NCBI GenBank assembly: GCA_028622995.1 | Contig: JAJQJQ010000020.1 | Coordinates: forward strand, 1,302,001 to 1,366,000 | Source of the DNA: Panagrolaimus kolymaensis | Taxonomy: Eukaryota; Nematoda; Chromadorea; Rhabditida; Panagrolaimidae | Length of the DNA: 64,000 bases | Direction of reading: 5' to 3' | Shown: piece after piece, positions 15,001-25,649 of the stretch | How the letters are laid out: each line of letters starts with the position of its first letter | Numbering within the stretch: the first letter of the stretch is position 1 | Made by a program: the position numbers and the translations under genes | Notes under the pieces: generated by a model | What the model saw: the letters and a program-made list of their open reading frames with translations, nothing else | What the model was told of the DNA's origin: nothing | The model's database searches: none

Positions 15001-18000
15001 TTCGGATCCTGTTCGACTTCAACGAATTCGTTCGATTAATTTACTAACTGTATTGCCTTTCTAGAGATCCAATATTTCAGACAAATAAAAAAAATATATA
15101 AAAAAACCAGCTAAAATGTATTCTTCGGATCCTGTTCGACTTCAACCAATTCGTTCGATTAATTTACTAACTGTATTGCCTTTCTAGAGATCCAATATTT
15201 CAGACAAATAAAATATATATATAAAAAAACCAGCTAAAATTTATTCTTCGGATCCTGTTCGACTTCAACCAATTCGTTCGATTAATTTACTAACTGTATT
15301 GCCTTTCTAGAGATCCAATATTTCAGACAAATAAAATATATATATAAAAAAACCAGCTAAAATTTATTCTTCGGATCCTGTTCGACTTCAACCAATTCGT
15401 TCGATTAATTTACTAACTGTATTGCCTTTCTAGAGATCCAATATTTCAGACAAATAAAAAAAATATATAAAAAAACCAGCTAAAATTTATTCTTCGGATC
15501 CTGTTCGACTTCAACCAATTCGTTCGATTAATTTACTAACTGTATTGCCTTTCTAGAGATCCAATATTTCAGACAAATAAAATATATATATAAAAAAACC
15601 AGCTAAAATTTATTCTTCGGATCCTGTTCGACTTCAACCAATTCGTTCGATTAATTTACTAACTGTATTGCCTTTCTAGAGATCCAATATTTCAGACAAA
15701 TAAAAAAAATATATAAAAAAACCAGCTAAAATTTATTCTTCGGATCCTGTTCGACTTCAACCAATTCGTTCGATTAATTTACTAACTGTATTGCCTTTCA
15801 AGAGGTCAAATGTTTAAGATAAAATTATTAGAAAAATATTTAAAAAAACAGCTAAAATTTATTCTTCGGATCCTGTTCGACTTCAACGAATTCGTTCGAT
15901 TAATTTACTAACTGTATTGCCTTTCTAGAGATCCAATATTTCAGACAAATAAAAAAAATATATAAAAAAACCAGCTAAAATGTATTCTTCGGATCCTGTT
16001 CGACTTCAACCAATTCGTTCGATTAATTTACTAACTGTATTGCCTTTCTAGAGATCCAATATTTCAGACAAATAAAATATATATATAAAAAAACCAGCTA
16101 AAATTTATTCTTCGGATCCTGTTCGACTTCAACCAATTCGTTCGATTAATTTACTAACTGTATTGCCTTTCTAGAGATCCAATATTTCAGACAAATAAAA
16201 AAAATATATAAAAAAACCAGCTAAAATTTATTCTTCGGATCCTGTTCGACTTCAACCAATTCGTTCGATTAATTTACTAACTGTATTGCCTTTCTAGAGA
16301 TCCAATATTTCAGACAAATAAAATATATATATAAAAAAACCAGCTAAAATTTATTCTTCGGATCCTGTTCGACTTCAACCAATTCGTTCGATTAATTTAC
16401 TAACTGTATTGCCTTTCTAGAGATCCAATATTTCAGACAAATAAAAAAAATATATAAAAAAACCAGCTAAAATTTATTCTTCGGATCCTGTTCGACTTCA
16501 ACCAATTCGTTCGATTAATTTACTAACTGTATTGCCTTTCAAGAGGTCAAATGTTTAAGATAAAATTATTAGAAAAATATTTAAAAAAACAGCTAAAATT
16601 TATTCTTCGGATCCTGTTCGACTTCAACGAATTCGTTCGATTAATTTACTAACTGTATTGCCTTTCTAGAGATCCAATATTTCAGACAAATAAAAAAAAT
16701 ATATAAAAAAACCAGCTAAAATTTATTCTTCGGATCCTGTTCGACTTCAACCAATTCGTTCGATTAATTTACTAACTGTATTGCCTTTCAAGAGGTCAAA
16801 TGTTTAAGATAAAATTATTAGAAAAATATATAAAAAAACCAGCTAAAATTTATTCTTCGGATCCTGTTCGACTTCAACCAATTCGTTCGATTAATTTACT
16901 AACTGTATTGCCTTTCAAGAGGTCAAATGTTTAAGATAAAATTATTAGAAAAATATATAAAAAAACCAGCTAAAATTTATTCTTCGGATCCTGTTCGACT
17001 TCAACCAATTCGTTCGATTAATTTACTAACTGTATTGCCTTTAAAGAGGTCAAATGTTTAAGATAAAATTATTAGAAAAATATATAAAAAAACCAGCTAA
17101 AATTTATTCTTCGGATCCTGTTCGACTTCAACCAATTCGTTCGATTAATTTACTAACTGTATTGCCTTTCTAGAGATCCAATATTTCAGACAAATAAAAA
17201 AAATATATAAAAAAACCAGCTAAAATTTATTCTTCGGATCCTGTTCGACTTCAACCAATTCGTTCGATTAATTTACTAACTGTATTGCCTTTCTAGAGAT
17301 CCAATATTTCAGACAAATAAAAAAAATATATAAAAAAACCAGCTAAAATTTATTCTTCGGATCCTGTTCGACTTCAACCAATTCGTTCGATTAATTTACT
17401 AACTGTATTGCCTTTCAAGAGGTCAAATGTTTAAGATAAAATTATTAGAAAAATATTTAAAAAAACAGCTAAAATTTATTCTTCGGATCCTGTTCGACTT
17501 CAACCAATTCGTTCGATTAATTTACTAACTGTATTGCCTTTCTAGAGATCCAATATTTCAGACAAATAAAAAAAATATATAAAAAAACCAGCTAAAATTT
17601 ATTCTTCGGATCCTGTTCGACTTCAACCAATTCGTTCGATTAATTTACTAACTGTATTGCCTTTCTAGAGATCCAATATTTCAGACAAATAAAATATATA
17701 TATAAAAAAACCAGCTAAAATTTATTCTTCGGATCCTGTTCGACTTCAACCAATTCGTTCGATTAATTTACTAACTGTATTGCCTTTCTAGAGATCCAAT
17801 ATTTCAGACAAATAAAAAAAATATATAAAAAAACCAGCTAAAATTTATTCTTCGGATCCTGTTCGACTTCAACGAATTCGTTCGATTAATTTACTAACTG
17901 TATTGCCTTTCTAGAGATCCAATATTTCAGACAAATAAAAAAAATATATAAAAAAACCAGCTAAAATTTATTCTTCGGATCCTGTTCGACTTCAACCAAT

Positions 18001-19852
18001 TCGTTCGAATAATTTACTAACTGTATTGCCTTTCTAGAGATCCAATATTTCAGACAAATAAAAAAAATATATAAAAAAACCAGCTAAAATTTATTCTTCG
18101 GATCCTGTTCGACTTCAACCAATTCGTTCGATTAATTTACTAACTGTATTGCCTTTCAAGAGGTCAAATGTTTAAGATAAAATTATTAGAAAAATATTTA
18201 AAAAAACAGCTAAAATTTATTCTTCGGATCCTGTTCGACTTCAACCAATTCGTTCGATTAATTTACTAACTGTATTGCCTTTCAAGAGGTCAAATGTTTA
18301 AGATAAAATTATTAGAAAAATATTTAAAAAAACAGCTAAAATTTATTCTTCGGATCCTGTTCGACTTCAACCAATTCGTTCGAATAATTTACTAACTGTA
18401 TTGCCTTTCTAGAGATCCAATATTTCAGACAAATAAAAAAAATATATAAAAAAACCAGCTAAAATTTATTCTTCGGATCCTGTTCGACTTCAACGAATTC
18501 GTTCGATTAATTTACTAACTGTATTGCCTTTCTAGAGATCCAATATTTCAGACAAATAAAAAAAATATATAAAAAAACCAGCTAAAATTTATTCTTCGGA
18601 TCCTGTTCGACTTCAACCAATTCGTTCGAATAATTTACTAACTGTATTGCCTTTCTAGAGATCCAATATTTCAGACAAATAAAAAAAATATATAAAAAAA
18701 CCAGCTAAAATTTATTCTTCGGATCCTGTTCGACTTCAACCAATTCGTTCGATTAATTTACTAACTGTATTGCCTTTCTAGAGATCCAATATTTCAGACA
18801 AATAAAAAAAATATATAAAAAAACCAGCTAAAATTTATTCTTCGGATCCTGTTCGACTTCAACCAATTCGTTCGAATAATTTACTAACTGTATTGCCTTT
18901 CTAGAGATCCAATATTTCAGACAAATAAAAAAAATATATAAAAAAACCAGCTAAAATTTATTCTTCGGATCCCGTTCGACTTCAACCAATTCGTTCGATT
19001 AATTTACTAACTGTATTGCCTTTCAAGAGGTCAAATGTTTAAGATAAAATTATTAGAAAAATATATAAAAAAACCAGCTAAAATTTATTCTTCGGATCCT
19101 GTTCGACTTCAACCAATTCGTTCGATTAATTTACTAACTGTATTGCCTTTCAAGAGGTCAAATGTTTAAGATAAAATTATTAGAAAAATATTTAAAAAAA
19201 CAGCTAAAATTTATTCTTCGGATCCTGTTCGACTTCAACCAATTCGTTCGATTAATTTACTAACTGTATTGCCTTTCAAGAGGTCAAATGTTTAAGATAA
19301 AATTATTAGAAAAATATTTAAAAAAACAGCTAAAATTTATTCTTCGGATCCTGTTCGACTTCAACGAATTCGTTCGATTAATTTACTAACTGTATTGCCT
19401 TTCTAGAGATCCAATATTTCAGACAAATAAAAAAAATATATAAAAAAACCAGCTAAAATTTATTCTTCGGATCCTGTTCGACTTCAACCAATTCGTTCGA
19501 ATAATTTACTAACTGTATTGCCTTTCTAGAGATCCAATATTTCAGACAAATAAAAAAAATATATAAAAAAACCAGCTAAAATTTATTCTTCGGATCCTGT
19601 TCGACTTCAACCAATTCGTTCGATTAATTTACTAACTGTATTGCCTTTCAAGAGGTCAAATGTTTAAGATAAAATTATTAGAAAAATATATAAAAAAACC
19701 AGCTAAAATTTATTCTTCGGATCCTGTTCGACTTCAACCAATTCGTTCGATTAATTTACTAACTGTATTGCCTTTCTAGAGATCCAATATTTCAGACAAA
19801 TAAAAAAAATATATAAAAAAACCAGCTAAAATTTATTCTTCGGATCCTGTTC
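1..19852. repeat. Satellite DNA array of two interleaved monomer types
   Basis: The array is continuous from base 1, so its left end is outside the window, to 19852, where a monomer stops about 31 bases in. Each monomer starts (C)CAGCTAAAATTTATTC and shares a core of about 77 bases holding a BamHI site (GGATCC). Two alternative tails follow TGCCTTT. Type A reads CTAGAGATCCAATATTTCAG and gives 123 bp (starts at 18 and 141). Type B reads CAAGAGGTCAAATGTTTAAG, or AAAGAGG, and gives 126-127 bp (starts at 141 and 268). A subset carries GAATTC where others have CAATTC. Every unit ends in a long A/T run. Length divided by period gives about 159 units. No ATG-initiated frame of 60 codons or more occurs in it. 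The function is unknown; heterochromatin or a structural role is inference. Confidence 0.98.
14243..16711. repeat. Higher-order repeat of 864 bp within the satellite
   Basis: A rare base, G in AAAATGTATTC, falls at 14254, 15118 and 15982, exactly 864 bases apart. Read by monomer tail, each block is A(TATATATA tail), A(TATATATA), A, A(TATATATA), A, B, A(GAATTC), that is six A units and one B unit. The first two blocks are complete. The third lacks one A(TATATATA) unit, so the next block begins 741 bases later at 16712 (864 minus 123). A related but not identical order is seen from about 12900 to 13560. This is the pattern left by recent amplification of multi-monomer blocks through unequal exchange. 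Confidence 0.9.
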
Positions 19853-20057
19853 TTTTTCAATTTTATAAATAAAGAATTTTTTACAAATAGCGTGACAAAT
19901 AAAAAACTTACTGATGGAAATTTTTTATTCATTTATTTATGTTGATACAATGCGAAAGCGAAAACAGTAAATTTACATAGAAACTATGAACTTACAAACT
20001 TACGAACATTAAAGGCAAATTCATTGAAAGGACTATTTTCACTTTTTTTTGTAAAAA
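19853..20057. other. Satellite-to-gene junction and 5' flank of kinase copy 1
   Basis: There is a sharp change from satellite to unique AT-rich sequence. From about 19955 the sequence aligns by eye with the flank of kinase copy 2 from about 27720 (GAAAACTGAAAATTTGCATAG-like text), so the duplicated unit begins here. It probably contains promoter or 5' leader, but no motif can be named. Confidence 0.6.
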
Positions 20058-23000
20058 ATGTCTCGAATTCCTTTTGATTTTTATCACCAAATTCAAATAG
20101 GTATGTTTATATTTTTTTTCCTTTTTTTTACTTTTTGTTTTACAGAAAAAGGAACTAAACCTTTATTGAAAACCAAAAGACCTCTTCCAGCTCCTTCTCC
20201 ATTTGTTTCTAATTATCAAAGACCTGGTTTGTTTTTTGTTTTTTTCTTCCGAAAATTATCTTTCAATTATTTTAGCGCCAAATCCTCTCTTTCGAGAGTT
20301 TAATACGCGCTCCAAAACAAGAGCTCGTGATTCTACATCGAATGGTATGTTTATTTTTTACTTTTCGCAACTAATTTCTACTGGTTTTCAGATGCTAATC
20401 ATCAACCATCAGCTAAACGAAGAAGGAATACCATTGTAAGTTTTTTCTTGTCTTTCTTTTTATATTTACTGGAAACAAACATACAAATAATTTTTTCCAT
20501 TTTAGGACGATGTCGACTACAATGATAACGATGATTATGGTTCGCCAATTCGGTTTCCACGACATGTTTCACCTGTTCGCCGAAGTACCTCTTTGCTGTC
20601 TCAAATTTCTGGTCAAAGTGTGAGTTACATAATTTTTAATTTCTTGTTTTTTGTTGGTTTTTTTGGGTTTATTAACTAAAACTTCGTTTTTTAGGATTAT
20701 GTCGATGTTTCAGAAGCTGTTTATACTCATCCATTTGACTCGTCACCTTTATTTCCTAATGAATTATCTCAAAACACATCATCAAATTTATTAATTTCAT
20801 CGAACATTGCATCAAATTTAGTAAGTTATTTTACTCCTAGAAATGCCAAAATTTTAAACCATAGAAACAGACAAAGCATAACTAAACTTAATTTTCAGGG
20901 AGATTCAACTGATATTCAAGACAATGTACAATATTCTATGGTATCCGAACCATCTGCAACTCAACTACAGCAACATGTTAGTTTAATTTTTGCTGTTTAT
21001 CTTTATTTTTGGTATTCTTATATCAAACCAAATCAAACATCCATAGTTTTTGACCTTGCAACAAAAATTTTCGATATCATCGCACTTTTCAAAACCTTGC
21101 AAAATCTAATTAAAACTTTGGTCTTTTTAGGATAATCACGAAGCTCAAGAATCATTTCACGGAGATCATACACCAGAAGCGTCACCTTCCTCCTCACTTG
21201 AAACATCACAAAGCTTTTCATCTACTGAACCTGATTTACATCGTGAAATACCACCATTTTTGGTAAATGTTTTGGGTTTTTGTGTCAATTATTACATAAT
21301 TTTGTATCGAAAAAGAACTAACATAATTTTTTTCAGCTTGATTGGGATGATAAAAATAAGAATATTATGCAACCTGAATTCAGTGATGTAAGTTTTTTTC
21401 TCAATCATTTTTGTAGTTTGCTATTTTTATTTCAAATTTGTATTTGGCAAATTCATTTTCTTTATAATTACTTTAAATTTTTTGGTTTCAGGATGACTCA
21501 GATGAAAGTACATTTAGTGAAGTCACTGCAAAAGATGTATCATCTGGATATTCTTCGGCTGAAGGTGATGATCAAGAGTATGATAATGTAAGTTCTTTAT
21601 TAATCTTTCTTTCTCTTTAAAACAACACTTCTGTTATTCAATTTTGTAATTTTTTTAGCTTAAAGATTATCGCTATCGAATTTTGGGTAATCCTATTGCC
21701 ATTAAAGCTGAGAAATGTGTATATTCTACCCATGAACTGATGATAAAATTTTGGTAAGTTTAATGCGAACCAACTGCTACGTTTTTAATGTAAATAAAGC
21801 ATAACTTACAAAATTTTAGGGATAATGTTATTGCTTTGAAAGAAACAAGAAAGATTATTATCAATGAACTCAATCGAAAGTTAAAAAGACCAAGAAAATT
21901 CCGTGATGACGATGTCTTTCTTTTCAACCAGAAAATTGATTCAATAAGATTTCTTCTTAACTTGTTTATTCCATCAATTTCAAAACTCAGAGCAACTTTC
22001 ATTCGCGGTTCAAATAAAAATCTAGTTCTATTTCAAGGTCATAAATATTCAAAAACTCATCAATCTCCTTCACGGTACAAATGTTCATATAATGCTGATC
22101 CTGAAGCTGAAAACTTTGATTATTCAGTAGATAATTGTTTGGGGTATCTTGAACTTGATGAGAAAGGCTATCTTCAACCTGGAAGTTTTATAAGACATTT
22201 TCATGGTCCTGTTAAAAATGTAACTTTGAATAAAAAATGAATGTTGATTCTTTTAATTTTTAACATATTTTAGTGTGATTTTGATCAAGGCCTCACAGAA
22301 CAAGTGCTTGCACAATTTGATAAAGTGACCACAGAAGGAGAACATCGTCCTAAATCAAGTAAATTAAATCATTTCCTGGATCAAAAGTTAAAAAATGCTG
22401 AAAAATTTAGGTAGGTAACTTTAGCATAAAATAATTATTTTTGATTTGTCTCGTAACAATATTTATATAAACGAATTTACTATTACTTTTCAGAAATGAA
22501 ACTCGACGAATCAAATCCAGAGAACATTTGATCCAAAAACAATTGGAAGAGTTAACGTTATTAAACAATTCATATGAAGGTATGTTTTTATGACATTTTC
22601 TAACCTGTTCGATTGTTTTTTGAATAAACTAAATATAAAATTAATATAAATAATTGCTTTAAATTTTTAGAAGAAGAAAATTATATTCCTTCGTTTATTG
22701 AATGGATTGAATTTTTTCGTATTCATGTTAGAATTGGTGATGTTCAAAAATTCGACAAATGTTTGTTACGACATCGAAGTGATCTAATTGCTGAATCAAT
22801 TCATTCAACGCTTAAATCCAATGATGATTTTCGTTATAGTGGTTTGGATATTTTGGATATTGTCGAAAATGATAAGCGTTTTGAACTTTGTAAAGACAAA
22901 TGGTGGACTTGCAAAGGAGAAGTAATCGATAGTTCTAAAGCAAATATGTGAGTTTTATTATTATTAGGCATTCAAAAATGATCCAATTAAATTATGCCTG

Positions 23001-25568
23001 TATTTTTCTCAAATATTGAAATATAAGACGCGGATATAAAAAAAGTTCTGTACCCCCATCGAAATTTCAGCAATTTATAACACACCCGCCATTTTTTCCA
23101 AAAAAATTTCATTTCTGAAATTCTTCCTCACGAAATTTCTCATGAACAGAATTTGAGATTTTTTGAAATTCTTCCTCACGAAATTTCTCATGGACGGAAT
23201 TTATGATTTTTTTGGAAATCTTCCTCACGATTTTTCTCAGCATCGAAATCTCAGATTTTTAGGAAATTTGTCTCAAAATAAATTTTTCTTCAAGTTTTAA
23301 CGATTTTTTTGAAATCCGTCTCAGCGGTGAGGAGGTTTTTATTATTTTGATCATTTCTTAAATTCAGATTTTTTGTGCAGCACTAAATTCAGATTTTTTG
23401 TTTGTTTGCAGCACTAAATTTGGATTTTTTGGGCAGCACTAAATTTTAGATCTTCGGGTGCTATTATAACCAAAAAAGCCAAAAGTATTCGAACCTCCAA
23501 CCTTCTGACTACAAGCGATTAGTCTTAACCACTGCGCCAAAGAATCAAGCAACTAAATCATCGCAAAGTAATTCAACTGTTATCAGTTCAAGAAAACGTG
23601 GAAGGCCTCGCAAAGAAAAATAGTAATTGTTTTGATTACGTATTAGTTATAATTTGTTTGTTTGTTAATAAATGTGTTGTTATTGTATTTATAAATAGAT
23701 TTATCACAGGATTATGCAAATTAAGGAATTGTAAATCTAATGTTTCAACGATAATTATCGATTTTAAGTTCATGGAATAAACTTATTTGTATAAGTATAG
23801 CCAAGAAAGCTGTGACTTTGTTGATTCTTTGGCGCAGTGGTTAAGACTAATCGCTTGTAGTCAGAAGGTTGGAGGTTCGAATACTTTTGGCTTTTTTGGT
23901 TATAATAGCACCCGAAGATCTAAAATTTAGTGCTGCCCAAAAAATCCAAATTTAGTGCTGCAAACAAACAAAAAATCTGAATTTAGTGCTGCACAAAAAA
24001 TCTGAATTTAAGAAATGATCAAAATAATAAAAACCTCCTCACCGCTGAGACGGATTTCAAAAAAATCGTTTAAAAATTAAAAAATGGACATTTTTCTTGA
24101 AAACATTGAAATCGAGAAATTTCTCCTCATTTGTCAAAACAAAGTTTAAAAAAATCTGAGATATCGATGCTGAGAAAAATCGTGAGGAAGATTTCCAAAA
24201 AATCTCAAATTCTGTGTATGAGAAATTTCGTGAGGAAGAATTAAAAAAAAACGTTAATTTCCATGATGAAAATGGGGTGAGGAGATTTTTATAAATTGCT
24301 GAAATTTCGATGGGGGTACAGAACTTTTTTTATATCCGCGTCTTATATTCATTAATTGCTTCGATAAAAAGGGATTTTCAAAATAGATGCATCGAAAACT
24401 ATGTTATTGATAGTTTTACTATTCTTTTTAAAAATAAATTTTATACTTTGTTTTTAGAAAAGATATTATGGAGAATATTTGTGTGAAATTTATGAAAACC
24501 AACACACAAGTAATGGAAAGTGTAGGTAGTGGAGGCTTTGGTAAAGTACGAAGAATATATTTTAATGGAAATGATACTGAATTTGTGGAAAAAGTATTTA
24601 TAAATGTTCAATCTCCAATGGAAGTATTTGCTGAAATAATAGCTTTTACTCGCTGTGATAAAATTGAATATATTCCAAAGATGGTTTATTGTGGCTACAA
24701 TGCCGAAGGAAAATGGTGTACAGTTATGGAATATATCAAAGGTGGAACTCTTCAATATCATGTTAAAAATTCAAACATTCCAGTGAAAGGAAAGCAAACA
24801 ATTGCCTATCAACTTGCTCTTGCTCTGGAGTATTTACATAAAAAAAGTTTAACGCATGGGTAAGAATTTTTACGAAAAAGTTATATTGTAAAATTTGTAA
24901 TATTGTCCTTTTCCTTTTTCAGTGATCTAAAACCTAATAATGTCGCTTTGACCTTAACAGGGCATGTTCGTCTCTTTGATTTCGGTCAATCTCGTAGTAT
25001 TAGTATATACAAAAAACTTCCATTTTCTGTACCTTTTTATTCAGCTCCCGAAGTGGCCCTCAACGAACCTGCTGGATTAGCTGCTGATCGATGGTCATAT
25101 GGAGTTCTTTTTGCTTATTTGATCAAAGGAAAACATCCATTTAACAATAAGAAGTGGAAGGAATTTACGATAAATAAAACATATGGAGCACCAAATCTTG
25201 GAGAAATCAATGATGAAGCAGCTAAAGAACTTATTAATGGTCTTCTACAACATAATCCAAATGATCGTATCAATAATATTTCCACACATCGTTATTTTAA
25301 TGGAGTTGAAAAGAAAGACCCACCATTTAAACCTATGAATATCCAAATGCCTGACACTTCACAAACTAATGGGACAAGATTTTCACGCAAGAACCGTATA
25401 ATGAAAAAACTTCGAAATATTGCTGATAACGTTGCTAAAAGATACTGTTACTCAAATGAATTTGTTGAACTACACTCATTCCTACAAAACTTATGTCTTA
25501 AAATACCTTCTAAAGCTTATTTAAACTCCTTTAAGAAACTTCCAGGTGCTAGTGGAGACGCTGGATAA
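20058..25568 (+). CDS. Unclassified Ser/Thr-type protein kinase with long disordered N-terminus, copy 1
   Basis: There are seventeen exons: 20058-20100, 20146-20226, 20276-20344, 20392-20435, 20506-20619, 20695-20820, 20899-20976, 21131-21262, 21337-21387, 21492-21587, 21659-21753, 21820-22219, 22274-22410, 22494-22579, 22671-22947, 24458-24859 and 24923-25568. They join in frame to 2877 bases, 958 residues. Residues 1 to about 300 are rich in Ser, Asn, Pro and Asp and look disordered. Exons 12-15 encode a Lys/Glu-rich region I do not recognise. The kinase domain starts near 628: glycine loop GSGGFGKV (633-640), candidate ATP lysine K655 in VEKVF, catalytic HGDLKPNN (D745), DFG (D763), APE (785-787) and a D-R-W-S motif (799-802). 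All catalytic residues are present, but Gly replaces Arg of HRD, so activation-loop control may differ. The intron-12 donor is GTAACT. A tandem paralogue lies at 27811. The kinase call is sure; family and substrate are unknown. Confidence 0.85.
23473..23546 (-). other. tRNA-like sequence with Pol III box A and box B, left arm
   Basis: This is the mirror image of the right-arm tRNA-like sequence, with box A complement CCACTGCGCCA at 23529-23539. It also points outward, so the two boxes diverge from the central loop. Evidence and limits are as for the right-arm copy. Confidence 0.5.
23540..23623 (+). pseudogene. Captured C-terminal coding tail with an AT-hook
   Basis: An open frame without a start codon runs into the loop of the foldback element and ends SSRKRGRPRKEK then TAG (23621-23623). 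KRGRPRK is a classic AT-hook minor-groove DNA-binding motif. The residues before it are Ser/Thr/Asn/Gln-rich, as is common in protein tails. An AATAAA lies about 45 bases past the stop (23667-23672). The first few codons fall inside the inverted repeat. It may be the 3' end of a gene once carried or captured by the element. Its short length means chance cannot be excluded. Confidence 0.4.
23823..23896 (+). other. tRNA-like sequence with Pol III box A and box B, right arm
   Basis: Box A TGGCGCAGTGG (23830-23840) fits the tRNA consensus. Box B GGTTCGAATAC (23874-23884) matches 9 of 11 positions. The spacing of about 33 bases is normal for tRNA, and a T6 run at about 23891 could terminate Pol III. 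A clean cloverleaf does not form: the D and anticodon stems are poor, so this is not a working tRNA gene. It reads outward toward the element end. It looks SINE-like or like a captured tRNA relic. Confidence 0.5.
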
Positions 25569-25589
25569 ATTTTCCAGTTATGTCAAGAA

Positions 25590-25649
25590 GTAAGTTCATT
25601 TTTCTTTTTAAAAATGGTTATGTGATACAAAGAATGTTGTTTTTTTTAG
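25590..25649 (+). other. Conserved intron in the 3' UTR of kinase copy 1
   Basis: The donor GTAAGT at 25590 and the acceptor TTTTTTAG ending at 25649 lie about 20 bases after the stop codon. The same donor and acceptor are kept after the stop of copy 2 (32015-32071). An intron after a stop is a possible trigger for nonsense-mediated decay. Confidence 0.5.

Larger units (their letters stand above)
23021..24348. mobile_element. 1.33-kb foldback (inverted-repeat) element in intron 15 of kinase copy 1
   Basis: Two arms of about 528 bases (23021-23548 and 23821-24348) are near-perfect reverse complements around a 272-base loop. The outer ends read ATATAAGACGCGGATATAAA on the left and its complement on the right. 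The same intron of kinase copy 2 lacks the element: its uninterrupted site is CAAATATTTAAATATTCATT (about 30747-30766). Comparison gives a target duplication of TA or ATAT, which cannot be told apart because ATAT is self-complementary. The arms hold short internal repeats (TTTAGTGCTGC several times; a unit of about 50 bases around TTCCTCACGAAATTTCTCAT) and tRNA-like sequences at their inner ends. No transposase is seen, so it is non-autonomous. The superfamily is not assigned; a TA duplication would fit Tc1/mariner-type transposons. Confidence 0.9.

Noticed and set aside
1..19852. Regular repeats could be read as a CRISPR array
   Set aside because: There are no unique spacers; the whole 123-127-bp unit repeats, and the host is a eukaryote. 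This is satellite DNA.
1..19852. GTTCGACTTC in each monomer resembles a Pol III box B
   Set aside because: Only the GTTCGA centre matches, there is no box A at a sensible distance, and the motif is simply part of the monomer.
23598..23780. 60-residue frame starting MEGLAKKN in the foldback loop
   Set aside because: It is out of phase with the AT-hook frame, hydrophobic and low-complexity, with no splice or start support.
24441..24761. 106-residue minus-strand frame
   Set aside because: It is a shadow opposite kinase exon 16.
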